64,000 nt of DNA, taken from assembly GCF_042683685.1 (NCBI RefSeq), contig NZ_JBHUOP010000001.1, positions 186,001 to 250,000 of the forward strand, read 5' to 3'. The notes under the pieces are model-generated. The model was not told where the DNA came from, ran no database searches, and was given only the letters and a program-made list of their open reading frames with translations. Position numbers and translations under genes: made by a program. This document shows, piece by piece, positions 52,029 to 61,339 of this stretch; within the stretch, counting starts at the first letter, position 1, and each line of letters opens with the position of its first letter. This DNA comes from Timonella corticicola. GTDB taxonomy: Bacteria; Actinomycetota; Actinomycetes; Actinomycetales; Cellulomonadaceae.

Positions 52029-53297
52029 ATGTCACCAGCACTTCCTGACGGAGAGTCCGTGCCACAGGACGGCTCGCTCCCCTCGTGGGTGGCCAGTGGC
52101 GCGGATTCTCGCGGTTTTGGCGTGTATGTGCACGTTCCGTTCTGTTCGGTGCGTTGTGGTTACTGCGACTTCAACACGTACACCGCAACGGAGTTGGGTG
52201 GCGGCGCAAGCCAAGTCAACTATGCCGACACCTCGCTGAAAGAAATTGACCTTGCACGCCACGTGATGGACCGTGCCGGGTTGCCCAGTCGTACCGCCAA
52301 CACGGTGTTCTTTGGTGGGGGAACTCCCACGATGCTGCCAGCCACTCATCTGGCGAAGATCCTTGGCGGTATCAAGGATGCGTGGGGTCTGACCGAGGGC
52401 GCGGAGGTCACAACTGAGGCGAACCCCGATTCCGTGACTCCCGAATACCTGCGTACTCTCGCGCAGGCAGGGTTCACTCGCGTGAGTTTCGGTATGCAGT
52501 CGGCGGTTCCACATGTGCTTGCAACTCTCGAACGCACCCATGACGCCGCACGGATACCCGATGTCGTGAGTTGGGCGCGCGACGCCGGACTCGATGTTTC
52601 CCTTGACCTGATCTACGGTACTCCGGGGGAGTCGCTTGTGGACTGGCGCACCTCGGTTGAGACTGCCCTTGAAACCGGGGTCGAGCATATCTCCGCCTAC
52701 GCTCTGGTCGTTGAGCAGGGCACCAAGATGGCTGCCCAGGTGCGGCGCGGTGAACTTGAGCTCCCCAGCGAAGACGACCAGGCCGAGAAGTACGAACTTG
52801 TGGACGACCTGCTGACCGCTGCTGGCTTCGAATGGTACGAGGTATCGAACTGGGCCAAACGTGTGGACGGCAGACTCAAGGCCTGTGAACACAACCTTGC
52901 GTATTGGCGCGGCGACGACTGGTGGGGAATCGGCCCTGGAGCGCACTCATATCTCGGTGGACCCGGAACAGGGGATACTGAGCCAGATGCCGGTATGCGC
53001 TGGTGGAATGTCAAACACCCCATCCGCTATGCGGCACTCCTTGAGTCCGGCGAGTCGCCGGCAGCCGGACGAGAACGCCTGACACCGGCCGAGGCTCACC
53101 TGGAACGCATCATGCTCCAGATACGGTTGAGTGAAGGCCTTTCGATTGCCGCGCTCTCCTCAGAAGCCAGGCAACGGGTTGCCGCGCACATCGCTTCTGG
53201 ACTCGTTGAGCCGAAACCTGCTTTTGCGGGAACGCTCAAACTCACACGCACCGGACGTCTCCTCGCAGACACCGTTATCCGTGACCTGACCGATTAA
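52029..53297 (+). CDS. hemW: HemW-type radical SAM protein
   Basis: A 422-residue radical SAM enzyme related to coproporphyrinogen dehydrogenase; HemW is thought to be a heme chaperone. Seen: the cluster motif VPFCSVRCGYCDF (CxxxCxxC, near 39-51), FFGGGTPTML (near 97-106), SFGMQS, DLIYGTPGES, and the C-terminal winged HemN domain. HemW proteins lack the N-terminal HemN tripwire, as here. ATG preceded by AAAGGTG. Between lepA and the acyltransferase gene. Confidence 0.95.
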   Translation: MSPALPDGESVPQDGSLPSWVASGADSRGFGVYVHVPFCSVRCGYCDFNTYTATELGGGASQVNYADTSLKEIDLARHVMDRAGLPSRTANTVFFGGGTPTMLPATHLAKILGGIKDAWGLTEGAEVTTEANPDSVTPEYLRTLAQAGFTRVSFGMQSAVPHVLATLERTHDAARIPDVVSWARDAGLDVSLDLIYGTPGESLVDWRTSVETALETGVEHISAYALVVEQGTKMAAQVRRGELELPSEDDQAEKYELVDDLLTAAGFEWYEVSNWAKRVDGRLKACEHNLAYWRGDDWWGIGPGAHSYLGGPGTGDTEPDAGMRWWNVKHPIRYAALLESGESPAAGRERLTPAEAHLERIMLQIRLSEGLSIAALSSEARQRVAAHIASGLVEPKPAFAGTLKLTRTGRLLADTVIRDLTD

Positions 53298-53320
53298 TGA
53301 ACCTTTCTGAGTAACCTGCT

Positions 53321-55558
53321 GTGACTGCTACTGAACCACCTGTACTAACTCCTGCGACCGGTGTTCCCGCTGGGAAGACCGGGGTTGCCGGTTTGTCCAA
53401 ACCCGCGAGAACCACGGTGCATCGCGCACCCCGGCTCTATGGCCTAGACTCGCTGCGTGCGATCGCCGTGTTGCTTGTTCTCGTGTATCACTTCTCGCCA
53501 TCGCTGCTGCCCGGTGGGTTCATCGGTGTGGACGTTTTCTTTGTGCTGTCTGGCTTCCTGATCACCTCGCTGCTGGTGCAGGAATGGCAGGCGCGTAACG
53601 TCATATCCCTCAAGGATTTCTGGCGTCGCCGCGCCCGCCGTATTCTTCCGGCCCTCTTCCTGATGCTGGCGGTGATCGTTCCTGTAGCTGGTGTCATCGG
53701 CGGCGATATTCTGGCTGGCTTGCACGCCCAACTGCTTGGTGCATTCACCTTCTCAAGCAACTGGGTATACATCGCGACAGGCTCAACCTACGAGGCGGCT
53801 CTCACACCAGCGCTGCTCAACAACCTGTGGTCACTCGCGGTGGAGGAGCAGTTCTATGTGCTGTGGCCGCTCGCTGTGGTTGCCGGGTTTGTCTGGACCA
53901 AACGGTTGTCGCAACGTCGCTCACGCGCCGTGATAGTCGGTGTGACCTCCCTGCTTGCAGTGGTTTCGGCGGGTCTGATGTTCTTACTGTTCACGCCTGG
54001 GCAAGACCCGTCACGCGTGTATTTCGGCACCGACACGCACCTGTTCGGGTTGATGCTTGGTGCGGTCCTGGCGTTCGTGATGGTGCCGAATCCTGAGTTT
54101 GGCTGGCCGCGTCGTATCCCGTTGGCGGCACGGCTCACACAGCAGATTCCTGAACTTATTGTCCGAATCATCCACGCCGTTATTGCGCTGGCCGCGTTGG
54201 GTGTGATCGGCTATGCCTCGGTTGCCCTTGAATTCTCCGATGCGTTGACGTTCCGTGGCGGTCTGCTTGCGGTCGACGTTGCGACGGTCGTGCTCATCGC
54301 GGTGATCGTGTGTAACCAGCGTGCTGCCCACCCACTTGAGATCACGCCACTCAAGTGGGTGGGCAGGCGTTCATATGCGCTGTATCTGTGGCACTGGCCG
54401 GTTCTGGTCATCGTCGCGTTCCTCACCTCCGAGCGAGCTGCGGGTGCTGATTCGTCTCCGCTCACTTTCTTAGTTGCATTCGCGTTAACGGTCGCTGCAG
54501 CAGCCTTGTCATACCGCTTTGTCGAGCAGCCGGTTCTGCGCCACGGCGTGCGCGGTTCGCTCGCTCAGTTGGGCGGGTGGTTGAGCGGGCTGGTCACCGC
54601 GGTGACCGCACCGCGGGAACTGATTTCCGACGATCCGGCGGCTTTCTCCGCAACACGTAGTCGCGCCGTGGCTGGTGTTTTGACGGTTGTGGTGGCTGCC
54701 GCTGCCATTGTCGGAGGCTCAACCGCCGCGCTGACCCGAGTACCGGACGAGAACTCTATTGAGGCAAGCATCAATGATGGCGCCGATCTCATCCGTAAGG
54801 CTCAGGAGGAAGCCGAACGCGGTGTCAATGAATCTGGCGACGATGATGTGAGCGATGAGGAGCTTTTCGCCGACCTCGAAGAGGACGGCGACACCGTGGA
54901 TGATGGATCTGGTGCTGCGGGGCACAATGATCTAGGCTCTTCCCAGCCAGATGGCGAGGACAACCCTGCTACCGAACCTGATGCACAGGAGACGGGTGTT
55001 CCTAACCCAGACACGGATACGGAAACCACTCCGAAGGAAACTGAACAGGATAGGGAATCTGCTGGACTCGTCGGCAAGAAGCCGAAGGGAAAGCAGGTGA
55101 CCGTCATCGGTGATTCCGTGACGTTGGCCTCGGCCGATCCGCTCCTTAAATCGCTCAAGGGTGCGTACGTCGATGCAGAAGTGTCCCGGTTCTTGAGCGA
55201 TGCTCCGAAGATCATGCGCAAGCTTAAGAAGAAGGATGACCTGCGTGATTTCGTCGTGGTGGCGCTGGCAACCAACTCGACCGCACGCGAGAAGGACATC
55301 GAGTCCATCCTCAAGGTCGCCGGCAAGCGCAAGGTCGTGTTCGTGACGGGCCACGCCGAACGTAGTTGGATCAAGGACACCAACAAGATGCTCAAGGAGG
55401 TCGCGAAGGAGCACGACAATGTCGTGGTCGCCGACTGGAGCAAAGCGATCAAGAAACACGAGAAGGAACTCGCCCGCGACGGCATTCACCCCGGCCCAAA
55501 GGGCGCCAAACGTTACGCCAAGGTGGTCGTGGAAGCGCTCAAGGTTGCCAACGCCTGA
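53321..55558 (+). CDS. Membrane O-acyltransferase with extracellular SGNH domain (OafA/OatA-like)
   Basis: A 745-residue acyltransferase-3 protein of the type that O-acetylates surface polysaccharide or peptidoglycan. Segments: acyltransferase-3 membrane domain, about 10 helices (about 40-410, with RAIAVLLVLVYHF and RRRARRILPA motifs), a further helix near 450, an acidic stalk (about 490-570, ED/T-rich), and a C-terminal SGNH domain (about 585-745) with GDSV (block I) and DGIHPGPKG (block V, DxxH). GTG start. Independent of hemW; 23 bp gap. Confidence 0.88.
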   Translation: MTATEPPVLTPATGVPAGKTGVAGLSKPARTTVHRAPRLYGLDSLRAIAVLLVLVYHFSPSLLPGGFIGVDVFFVLSGFLITSLLVQEWQARNVISLKDFWRRRARRILPALFLMLAVIVPVAGVIGGDILAGLHAQLLGAFTFSSNWVYIATGSTYEAALTPALLNNLWSLAVEEQFYVLWPLAVVAGFVWTKRLSQRRSRAVIVGVTSLLAVVSAGLMFLLFTPGQDPSRVYFGTDTHLFGLMLGAVLAFVMVPNPEFGWPRRIPLAARLTQQIPELIVRIIHAVIALAALGVIGYASVALEFSDALTFRGGLLAVDVATVVLIAVIVCNQRAAHPLEITPLKWVGRRSYALYLWHWPVLVIVAFLTSERAAGADSSPLTFLVAFALTVAAAALSYRFVEQPVLRHGVRGSLAQLGGWLSGLVTAVTAPRELISDDPAAFSATRSRAVAGVLTVVVAAAAIVGGSTAALTRVPDENSIEASINDGADLIRKAQEEAERGVNESGDDDVSDEELFADLEEDGDTVDDGSGAAGHNDLGSSQPDGEDNPATEPDAQETGVPNPDTDTETTPKETEQDRESAGLVGKKPKGKQVTVIGDSVTLASADPLLKSLKGAYVDAEVSRFLSDAPKIMRKLKKKDDLRDFVVVALATNSTAREKDIESILKVAGKRKVVFVTGHAERSWIKDTNKMLKEVAKEHDNVVVADWSKAIKKHEKELARDGIHPGPKGAKRYAKVVVEALKVANA

Positions 55559-55619
55559 TTGCTGCATACCTGAGTGTGTGGATGCTTCTGACTTCCGATG
55601 AGGCGTACTACCCTCCAAA

Positions 55620-55688
55620 CGATGTTGCGGCCCTGCCGACACTGTTTCGCTGTTTTTACGTGACGGCGCCGACAGTGCCGCAACATCG
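55620..55688. repeat. Dispersed stem-loop, family 2 copy B
   Basis: CGATGTTGCGG (55620-55630) and its complement (55678-55688), with imperfectly paired GCCGACACTG/GCCGACAGTG inside. Its outer arm equals that at 11727-11799. It lies 62 bp past the acyltransferase stop. The rest of the 356-bp gap before 55915 shows no gene. Confidence 0.72.
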
Positions 55689-55914
55689 AATTCCTGCCAA
55701 TAGAGCGCGGTGCTTGATGTGTGAAGCATGTTTTCGAATGGAAGAACTCGGGGAACGCCGGTTCTTCCTGCAAGCACCTAATCGAATTTCTCTACTTTGT
55801 GTTTACATCCATAGATGTTGCTAAATCGGTCTGATCTGCGTTAACTTCGATCAATACACCTGAGCAGGGGGCATGGTGTGAAGCCTGTGGCACGTTGTAG
55901 GCAGATTCGATCGA

Positions 55915-56190
55915 ATGAAGAACCGCGTTCGCTTTGCGAGTCCCAACATGCCGCCCCGGAATACACACAAGGACAGCTTGGTGCACATGACTTCTAGAGC
56001 ACGTATTTCAAAGTTGATGCTCGTGCGGATCGCTGTTGCGGTGGTGGCGGTGAGCCTGCTGAGTCTGCACTTCAAACTTGAAATCGAGATGCTGGGAGTG
56101 CTGTCGTGGTTCGTCCCCACCGGGTACTTGCTTATATTCGAGCTCCCACGAGCGGCATGGAAACAAAACAATCCTGATCAGCAAGAGTGA
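55915..56190 (+). CDS. Possible small membrane protein
   Basis: A 91-residue open frame with two hydrophobic stretches (about 37-52, VRIAVAVVAVSLLSL, and 58-78) and a polar C-terminus. ATG at 55915 lacks a ribosome site; an internal ATG at 55987 is possible. No family recognised. Coding potential is moderate; the call is tentative. Confidence 0.35.
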   Translation: MKNRVRFASPNMPPRNTHKDSLVHMTSRARISKLMLVRIAVAVVAVSLLSLHFKLEIEMLGVLSWFVPTGYLLIFELPRAAWKQNNPDQQE

Positions 56191-56371
56191 TTGACGTATG
56201 GGCTGCGCAAGTACGCGCAGCCCACACACTTTGATGCGTAATCATCGGTAATAAGTGTGACCGTGGGCAGCTTTGACCATAGGGTGCGGGAACGTTGGCG
56301 CTGTCCATGGTCGCATTGGTACCCTGGCTCCCGGCCAAGCGATCCCGTGGGCGGTGCTGCGTGGTAAGCGG

Positions 56372-57232
56372 CTAGGGTGCGGTGACGAAGTCGATGAGTT
56401 CCTCGACCCGGCCAAGCAGTGCGGGTTCAAGGTCCGTGTATGAGCGGACGGTACCGAGGATTCGTTGCCATCCCTGCGCCACATCTGCTTGGGTGCTGTG
56501 CGGCCAGTCGAGGTGAGCGAGAACGCCGACCTTCCACTCGACGCTACGGTCAATCGTTGGCCAAGCATCCAGTCCAACACGGGTAGGTTTCACGGCCTCC
56601 CATACGTCAACGTAGGGATGTCCAAGGATCTTGACGTTCTCGGAACCGAATCGGCTGATCACCGCTTGGGCGATGCGTGATTCCTTGGAACCCGATACAA
56701 GATGGTCCACGAGCACACCCACCTTGCGGCCAGGTTCGGGGTCAAACTCTTCGAGCACTTCTTCGAGATTGTCCACACCTTCGAGTAGTTCGACTACAAC
56801 TCCCTCGTAGCGTAGATCATCGCCCCATACCTTCTCCACGAGTTCGGCGTCGTGTTTCCCCTCGACCCAGATCCGTGAACCACGAGCCACACGCGCCTTG
56901 TGGGGTCCTGCCGAAACGGAACCGGAAGCCGTACGAGATGGACCCGATGCCGTGGGTGCGGCCTTGCGTGGGGGAGTGAGGATGACCGGCTCGCCGTCTA
57001 CCCAAAAGCCTGGGCCGAGGCGGAAGGTTCGGGTTCTTCTATTGCGGTCCTCAAGAACCACAACGTGCATTCCGCCGGACTTCTCGACCCGCACAACGGC
57101 GCCAACCCAGCCTGTCGTGATTTCCTCAACCACAACTCCGCGATCAGCCGGGAACTCCCTAACTGGTTTGGGCTTGTGGGCGCGCGGGGAACCGTTGCCC
57201 AGAACGTCGTTGGAATAGCGATCAAAACTCAC
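56372..57232 (-). CDS. DUF3097 family protein
   Basis: A 286-residue actinobacterial protein of the DUF3097 family. The N-terminal half is strand-rich with VEEITTGWVGAVVRVEK; the C-terminal half carries RGSRIWVEGKHDAELVEKVWGDDL (near 118-141), GVVVELLEGVDNLEE, GVLVDHLVSGSKESRIA and ILGHPYVDVWEAVKP, a Toprim-like pattern (E-G-D-H). Found beside hrcA in many actinobacteria; function unknown. GTG start at 57232. Confidence 0.88.
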   Translation of the reverse strand: MSFDRYSNDVLGNGSPRAHKPKPVREFPADRGVVVEEITTGWVGAVVRVEKSGGMHVVVLEDRNRRTRTFRLGPGFWVDGEPVILTPPRKAAPTASGPSRTASGSVSAGPHKARVARGSRIWVEGKHDAELVEKVWGDDLRYEGVVVELLEGVDNLEEVLEEFDPEPGRKVGVLVDHLVSGSKESRIAQAVISRFGSENVKILGHPYVDVWEAVKPTRVGLDAWPTIDRSVEWKVGVLAHLDWPHSTQADVAQGWQRILGTVRSYTDLEPALLGRVEELIDFVTAP

Positions 57233-57297
57233 CTAGGAACCATAACGTGTGCCAGGGCAGGAGCGTGCGCGTGACACGTCTCAGGCGATGAACTCCG

Positions 57298-57370
57298 CGT
57301 CGGTGGGGCGAAATTGGCCCGTGTGCACGCGCAAAGTACACGCATCCGGGCCAATTTCGCCCCACCGACG
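57298..57370. repeat. Dispersed stem-loop, family 1 copy D
   Basis: Perfect 24-bp arms, 57298-57321 and 57347-57370, start CGTCGGTGGGGCGAAATTGG. Core GGGGCGAAATTGGCCCG parallels the copies at 6295 and 61106. It lies between the divergent DUF3097 and hrcA genes, so it cannot terminate either. Confidence 0.8.
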
Positions 57371-57470
57371 TGAAACCTCGTGAGGAATGCGTGCGGGGCC
57401 CCTCATACGTGAGACGTTCGCTGTGCGAGAGAGGTAGCGCGAATCACGCCTGGCTACTGGTAAACCTAAA

Positions 57471-57497
57471 TTGGCACTCGCTAAGATGGAGTGCTAG
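57471..57497 (+). promoter_or_regulatory. CIRCE element
   Basis: TTGGCACTC-N9-GAGTGCTAG, a near-consensus HrcA operator (TTAGCACTC-N9-GAGTGCTAA), 20 bp before the hrcA ATG. Predicts autoregulated heat-shock control of hrcA-dnaJ. Confidence 0.92.
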
Positions 57498-57516
57498 AGC
57501 AGACGGGAGGGACAAC

Positions 57517-58596
57517 ATGTTAGCGGAACAGCGCCGACTGGAGGTTCTTCGCGCAATCGTCGAGGAATTCGTGCAAACCCGAGAACCAATCGGTTCGAAG
57601 GCGATTGCACAGCGTCATGGGCTTGGCGTGTCCTCGGCGACCATCCGTAACGACATGGCTCTTCTCGAGGAGGCAGGGCTGATCGCTCAGCCGCACACGT
57701 CTGCTGGACGCGTGCCAACTGACCTTGGCTACCGTGCTTTCGTGGACCAACTCTCCGAGGTCAAGCCGCTCTCAGGTGCTGAGCGCAACGCAATCAAGTT
57801 GTTCCTCGACTCCGCCGTGGACCTCGACGACGTTGTGCATCGAGCTGGTCGCCTGCTCGCACAGATCACCGGACAGGTGGCGATCGTGCAGTATCCGTCA
57901 CTGCGTAAGTCCACGGTGCGCCATCTGGAACTGGTTCCGCTGCACTCGACCCGGCTGCTGCTCGTGGTGATCACCGATACGGGGCGCGTGGAGCAACGCA
58001 ACGTGGAGATCAAGCCAAGCGAGCTGGCTGCCGGCGCTCTGCGCGTGAGTGAGAGCGATGGTCTCCCGCAGGACCACGTTGCCCGCGAACACGAGGAGGC
58101 CCTGTCCCGGATCAAGCTGTCGCTCAACGAGGCGGTGACGGGACGTCCCTACAGCGAACTCCTTGCTCAGCTTGAAACCCTTATCTTTTCCGTGCAGGAA
58201 GCGGACCGGATGCTACTGCGTCGGATTGCTGATGCTATCGCTGCGATTCTTGCAGAGGAAAACGATGACCGTATCGTACTTGCAGGAACCGCCAACCTAG
58301 CCCGCCACGGAGTGTCCAACCTGCGCCCGGTGCTTGAAGCGCTTGAGGAGCAGGTCATTCTGCTGAAGCTACTGTCCGAAATGGCTGATGACTCCGCTGG
58401 CGTCTCGGTGCGGATCGGGCACGAAACCCAGAACTCTGGTCTCTACGAAACCTCGGTCGTGCGCGCGGCCTATGGTTCGGGGGATCAACCGCTTGGCGCC
58501 ATTGGGTCATTGGGGCCAACGGGAATGGATTATTCAGGAACAATCGCGTCGGTGCGTGCGGTTGCTCGTTATCTCACACGCATTTTGAGTAACTAA
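57517..58596 (+). CDS. hrcA: Heat-inducible transcription repressor HrcA
   Basis: HrcA binds CIRCE and represses chaperone genes. The 359 residues start at ATG 57517 (upstream frame extension rejected: GGGAGG precedes this ATG and it follows the CIRCE). N-terminal winged helix LRAIVEEFVQTREPIGSKAIAQ (near 9-30, with SSATIRNDMALLEEAGLI) and the DUF/GAF-like HrcA domain (about 110-355, VRIGHETQ near 290) are complete. First gene of hrcA-dnaJ-rsmE. Confidence 0.97.
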   Translation: MLAEQRRLEVLRAIVEEFVQTREPIGSKAIAQRHGLGVSSATIRNDMALLEEAGLIAQPHTSAGRVPTDLGYRAFVDQLSEVKPLSGAERNAIKLFLDSAVDLDDVVHRAGRLLAQITGQVAIVQYPSLRKSTVRHLELVPLHSTRLLLVVITDTGRVEQRNVEIKPSELAAGALRVSESDGLPQDHVAREHEEALSRIKLSLNEAVTGRPYSELLAQLETLIFSVQEADRMLLRRIADAIAAILAEENDDRIVLAGTANLARHGVSNLRPVLEALEEQVILLKLLSEMADDSAGVSVRIGHETQNSGLYETSVVRAAYGSGDQPLGAIGSLGPTGMDYSGTIASVRAVARYLTRILSN

Positions 58597-58660
58597 TCGC
58601 GCGCCCCAGACGTTGATCCGTGACAGAACCTGTCACCAAAGAACACACAGAGAGATTTTC

Positions 58661-59776
58661 GTGAACGACTACTATGCCACCCTCGGTGTTGACCGTAACG
58701 CGTCTCCTGAGGAGATCAAGAAGGCCTACCGTAAACTCGCTCGCAAACTCCACCCAGACGTAGCTGGGCCGGATGCCGAGGAGGAGTTCAAGGACGTTCA
58801 GCGCGCCTACGATGTGTTGTCCAACCCTGACAAGCGTCAACAGTTTGATATGGGTGCTGACCCGAACGCTCCAGGTGGTGGCGGCATGGGTGGCGGCTTT
58901 GGCTTCCAGGACATCTTCGAGACGTTCTTTGGCGGCGGTCAGCAGCAACGTGGCCCGATCCCGCGTGCTCGCCGTGGCCAGGATTCGCTCATGCGGATCG
59001 ACATCGATCTGTCTGAGGCGGCATTCGGCGTCACAAAGGACATCGAGGTTGACACGGCTGTCCTGTGCGGCACCTGTAAGGGGTCATGCTGCGCGCCTGG
59101 GACCAACGTGGCCACCTGTGGGGCGTGCCATGGTTCAGGAACAGTACAGCGCGTGGCTCGCTCGTTCCTCGGACAGGTGATGACAACCGCTCCGTGTGGC
59201 GTCTGTGAGGGCTACGGCACGATCATCCCGAGCCCATGCTCGGAGTGCTCCGGTTCGGGTCGCGTGCGTTCACGCCGTACCATCAAGATCGATGTTCCCG
59301 CTGGTGTCGAAACCGGTGTTCGGATCAAGATGTCCGGTCAGGGTGAGGTTGGTCCGGCGGGTGGCCCGGCCGGGGACCTGTACTTTGAGATTCGGGAGCG
59401 CAAGCACCCCATCTTCACCCGGCACGGTGACGACATTGCATGCACGGTTGAGGTGCCGATGACGGCTGCTGCGCTCGGCACGGTCTTGGAGATTGAAACT
59501 CTCGATGGCGTGCGCGAGGTCGACCTTGCACCGGGCACGCAGCCTGGTCAGATTATCACTCTGCGCGATCTGGGCATTGGTCACCTGCATGGCAGTGGCC
59601 GCGGTTCGTTGGACATCACCATTGACGTGACCATTCCGAGTGGGCTTGACGACGAACAGATTGAGTTGCTGCAAAGACTCGCCTCGCTGCGTGGTGAGGA
59701 GCGTCCCGCAGGCCGCGTTGCGGCGAATAGCAACGGTGTGTTCTCACGCCTTAAAGAGAAGTTGAGCGGACGCTAA
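58661..59776 (+). CDS. dnaJ: Chaperone DnaJ
   Basis: Co-chaperone of DnaK. The 371 residues show the J domain with HPD at 31-33, a Gly/Phe region, four zinc motifs (about 140-205) and C-terminal substrate domains. Zinc motifs read CGTCKGSC, CGACHGSG, CGVCEGYG and CSECSGSG; the first ends in Cys rather than Gly, which is unusual. GTG at 58661 begins the J domain; upstream extension is not supported. Fifth-base spacing to hrcA is 64 bp and to rsmE 5 bp. Confidence 0.95.
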   Translation: MNDYYATLGVDRNASPEEIKKAYRKLARKLHPDVAGPDAEEEFKDVQRAYDVLSNPDKRQQFDMGADPNAPGGGGMGGGFGFQDIFETFFGGGQQQRGPIPRARRGQDSLMRIDIDLSEAAFGVTKDIEVDTAVLCGTCKGSCCAPGTNVATCGACHGSGTVQRVARSFLGQVMTTAPCGVCEGYGTIIPSPCSECSGSGRVRSRRTIKIDVPAGVETGVRIKMSGQGEVGPAGGPAGDLYFEIRERKHPIFTRHGDDIACTVEVPMTAAALGTVLEIETLDGVREVDLAPGTQPGQIITLRDLGIGHLHGSGRGSLDITIDVTIPSGLDDEQIELLQRLASLRGEERPAGRVAANSNGVFSRLKEKLSGR

Positions 59777-59781
59777 CTGAA

Positions 59782-60549
59782 ATGAGCGCACCGGTATTTC
59801 TTGCTGAGGGGGAGGACCTCTCCGCGTACACGCCCGGCTCGGTCTTCGCCCTCGACGGTGAGGAGGGCCGTCACGCTGGAGTGGTGCAGCGCCGTCAGGT
59901 TGGCGAGCAGATCGACATCGTGGATGGTAAGGGCATGCGCCTGTGCACCACGATCGAACTGGTGAGCCAGGGGCACCTTGAACTTCGAGTAGACGCGGTG
60001 AACGCTGAACCCACCAGCGAGCATGAGTTTGTGCTCGTGCAGGCGCTTGCCAAGGGAGACCGTGACGAACTCGCGATTGAGGCAAGCACCGAGGTCGGCG
60101 TCGACGGTGTCGTACCGTGGCAGGCTGATCGTTCGATTGTTGTGTGGCGTGGTCCACGTGCGGCAAAGTCACACGCCCGCTGGCGTGCAACGATCCGTGC
60201 GGCAACCAAGCAGGCGCGCAGGGCTCGACTGCCGTTTGTCGAGCAGCCGGTGGATTCGAGGGCATTGACCCGACTCATCGAGCAGACTGTTCAGGATGGC
60301 GGAGCAGCGGTTGTGCTCCATGAAGAAGCATCGACGGGGATTGGAGCAGTTGAACTACCCGCCGGGAACGGTACTCCGGTGCGTGTTCTGTTGATCGTGG
60401 GTCCTGAGGGCGGCATGACGGAGCGTGAGGTCGAATCGTTCACGCAGGCAGGTGCCGTGCTCGGACGACTAGGCCCACACGTGTTGCGTACATCCACTGC
60501 CGGTCCGGTGGCGCTCTCGGTCCTGTCGCATTCGACGGGGCGCTGGTAG
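59782..60549 (+). CDS. rsmE: 16S rRNA m3U1498 methyltransferase RsmE
   Basis: A 255-residue SPOUT methyltransferase. Seen: PUA-like N-terminal part (HHLxxVLR-like GRHAGVVQRRQVGEQIDIVDGKG), LAKGDRDELAIEASTEVGVDGVVPW, and the C-terminal knot IVGPEGGMTEREVESF with LGPHVLRTSTAG. Start at ATG 59782, 5 bp after dnaJ. Part of the hrcA-dnaJ-rsmE block. Confidence 0.96.
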   Translation: MSAPVFLAEGEDLSAYTPGSVFALDGEEGRHAGVVQRRQVGEQIDIVDGKGMRLCTTIELVSQGHLELRVDAVNAEPTSEHEFVLVQALAKGDRDELAIEASTEVGVDGVVPWQADRSIVVWRGPRAAKSHARWRATIRAATKQARRARLPFVEQPVDSRALTRLIEQTVQDGGAAVVLHEEASTGIGAVELPAGNGTPVRVLLIVGPEGGMTEREVESFTQAGAVLGRLGPHVLRTSTAGPVALSVLSHSTGRW

Positions 60550-60640
60550 CCCACGCTGGGTGCTGTTGACCGTGATCCGTGTTGAGTAGGTACGGTGTTT
60601 CGGCGAGCGGGTCGGGCGTTTGACGGTCTATCGTGGGCAC

Positions 60641-61000
60641 ATGGCTAACTCTCACAACCCCACAGCAGACTGTATCTTCTGCAAGATCATCGCCGGTGAG
60701 TTGACGTCGCAGACTATCGCGGAAACTGACCGTGTGATCGCATTCCGCGACATTAACCCGCAGGCGCCACTGCATGCTCTCATCGTGCCCAAGCGACACT
60801 ACGGCGACGTTGCCCAAGTTGCGGGCGCGGATCCTGAACTCCTCGCGGAGATGGTTTCTCTCGCGGATGAGGTTGCGTCGGAGCACGCGGATGGTCAGTT
60901 CCGGTTCATCTTCAACTCCGGCCCAAACGCTGGCCAGAGTGTCTTCCATGTGCACGGTCACGTTCTGGGCGGCACGAAGCTTGGCTGGAACCCCGCCTGA
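60641..61000 (+). CDS. HIT family protein
   Basis: A 119-residue histidine-triad nucleotide hydrolase or transferase (HinT-like). Zinc-site CIFCKIIAGE (near 11-20), IPLHALIVPKRHY-type strand (here PLHALIVPKRHY) and the catalytic triad HVHGHVLGG near the end. ATG at 60641 preferred over an earlier in-frame GTG-like codon. Follows rsmE and precedes phoH, the usual gene order. Confidence 0.94.
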   Translation: MANSHNPTADCIFCKIIAGELTSQTIAETDRVIAFRDINPQAPLHALIVPKRHYGDVAQVAGADPELLAEMVSLADEVASEHADGQFRFIFNSGPNAGQSVFHVHGHVLGGTKLGWNPA

Positions 61001-61105
61001 TCCGCATCGCCTCCCTGCAGCGGGTATTCTCTGGTATCCCACACAACTTGTTGCAAGTGGGCTAGATCCAACTCGTGCTGCACAGAAGCTGCGGTTGGAG
61101 AAAAC

Positions 61106-61172
61106 CGATGGGACTATTTCGGTCCGGGTGCGTATGAAAAGTTAGGGCACCCGGACGAAAAATGCCCCATCG
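61106..61172. repeat. Dispersed stem-loop, family 1 copy E
   Basis: CGATGGGACTATTTCGGTCC (left, 61106-61131) and GCACCCGGACGAAAAATGCC (right, 61147-61172) form a nearly perfect stem. The core matches the other family 1 copies. It fills part of the 339-bp gap between the HIT gene and phoH; no gene is seen in the rest. Confidence 0.72.
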
Positions 61173-61339
61173 AGGCTATGAAGTGAGGTATGCGTGCTGT
61201 GGGCCTAGGTGCAGCAGCCGAGGGAGTTTGGTGATGCTTCTAACGGATCTGATAATTGAGTCCGCATAGCGGTGGCCACGGACGTAAACTTGAAACTGCC
61301 AGTGCCATACACCTCACGCCTAGGAGCCCCGTCAAACAT

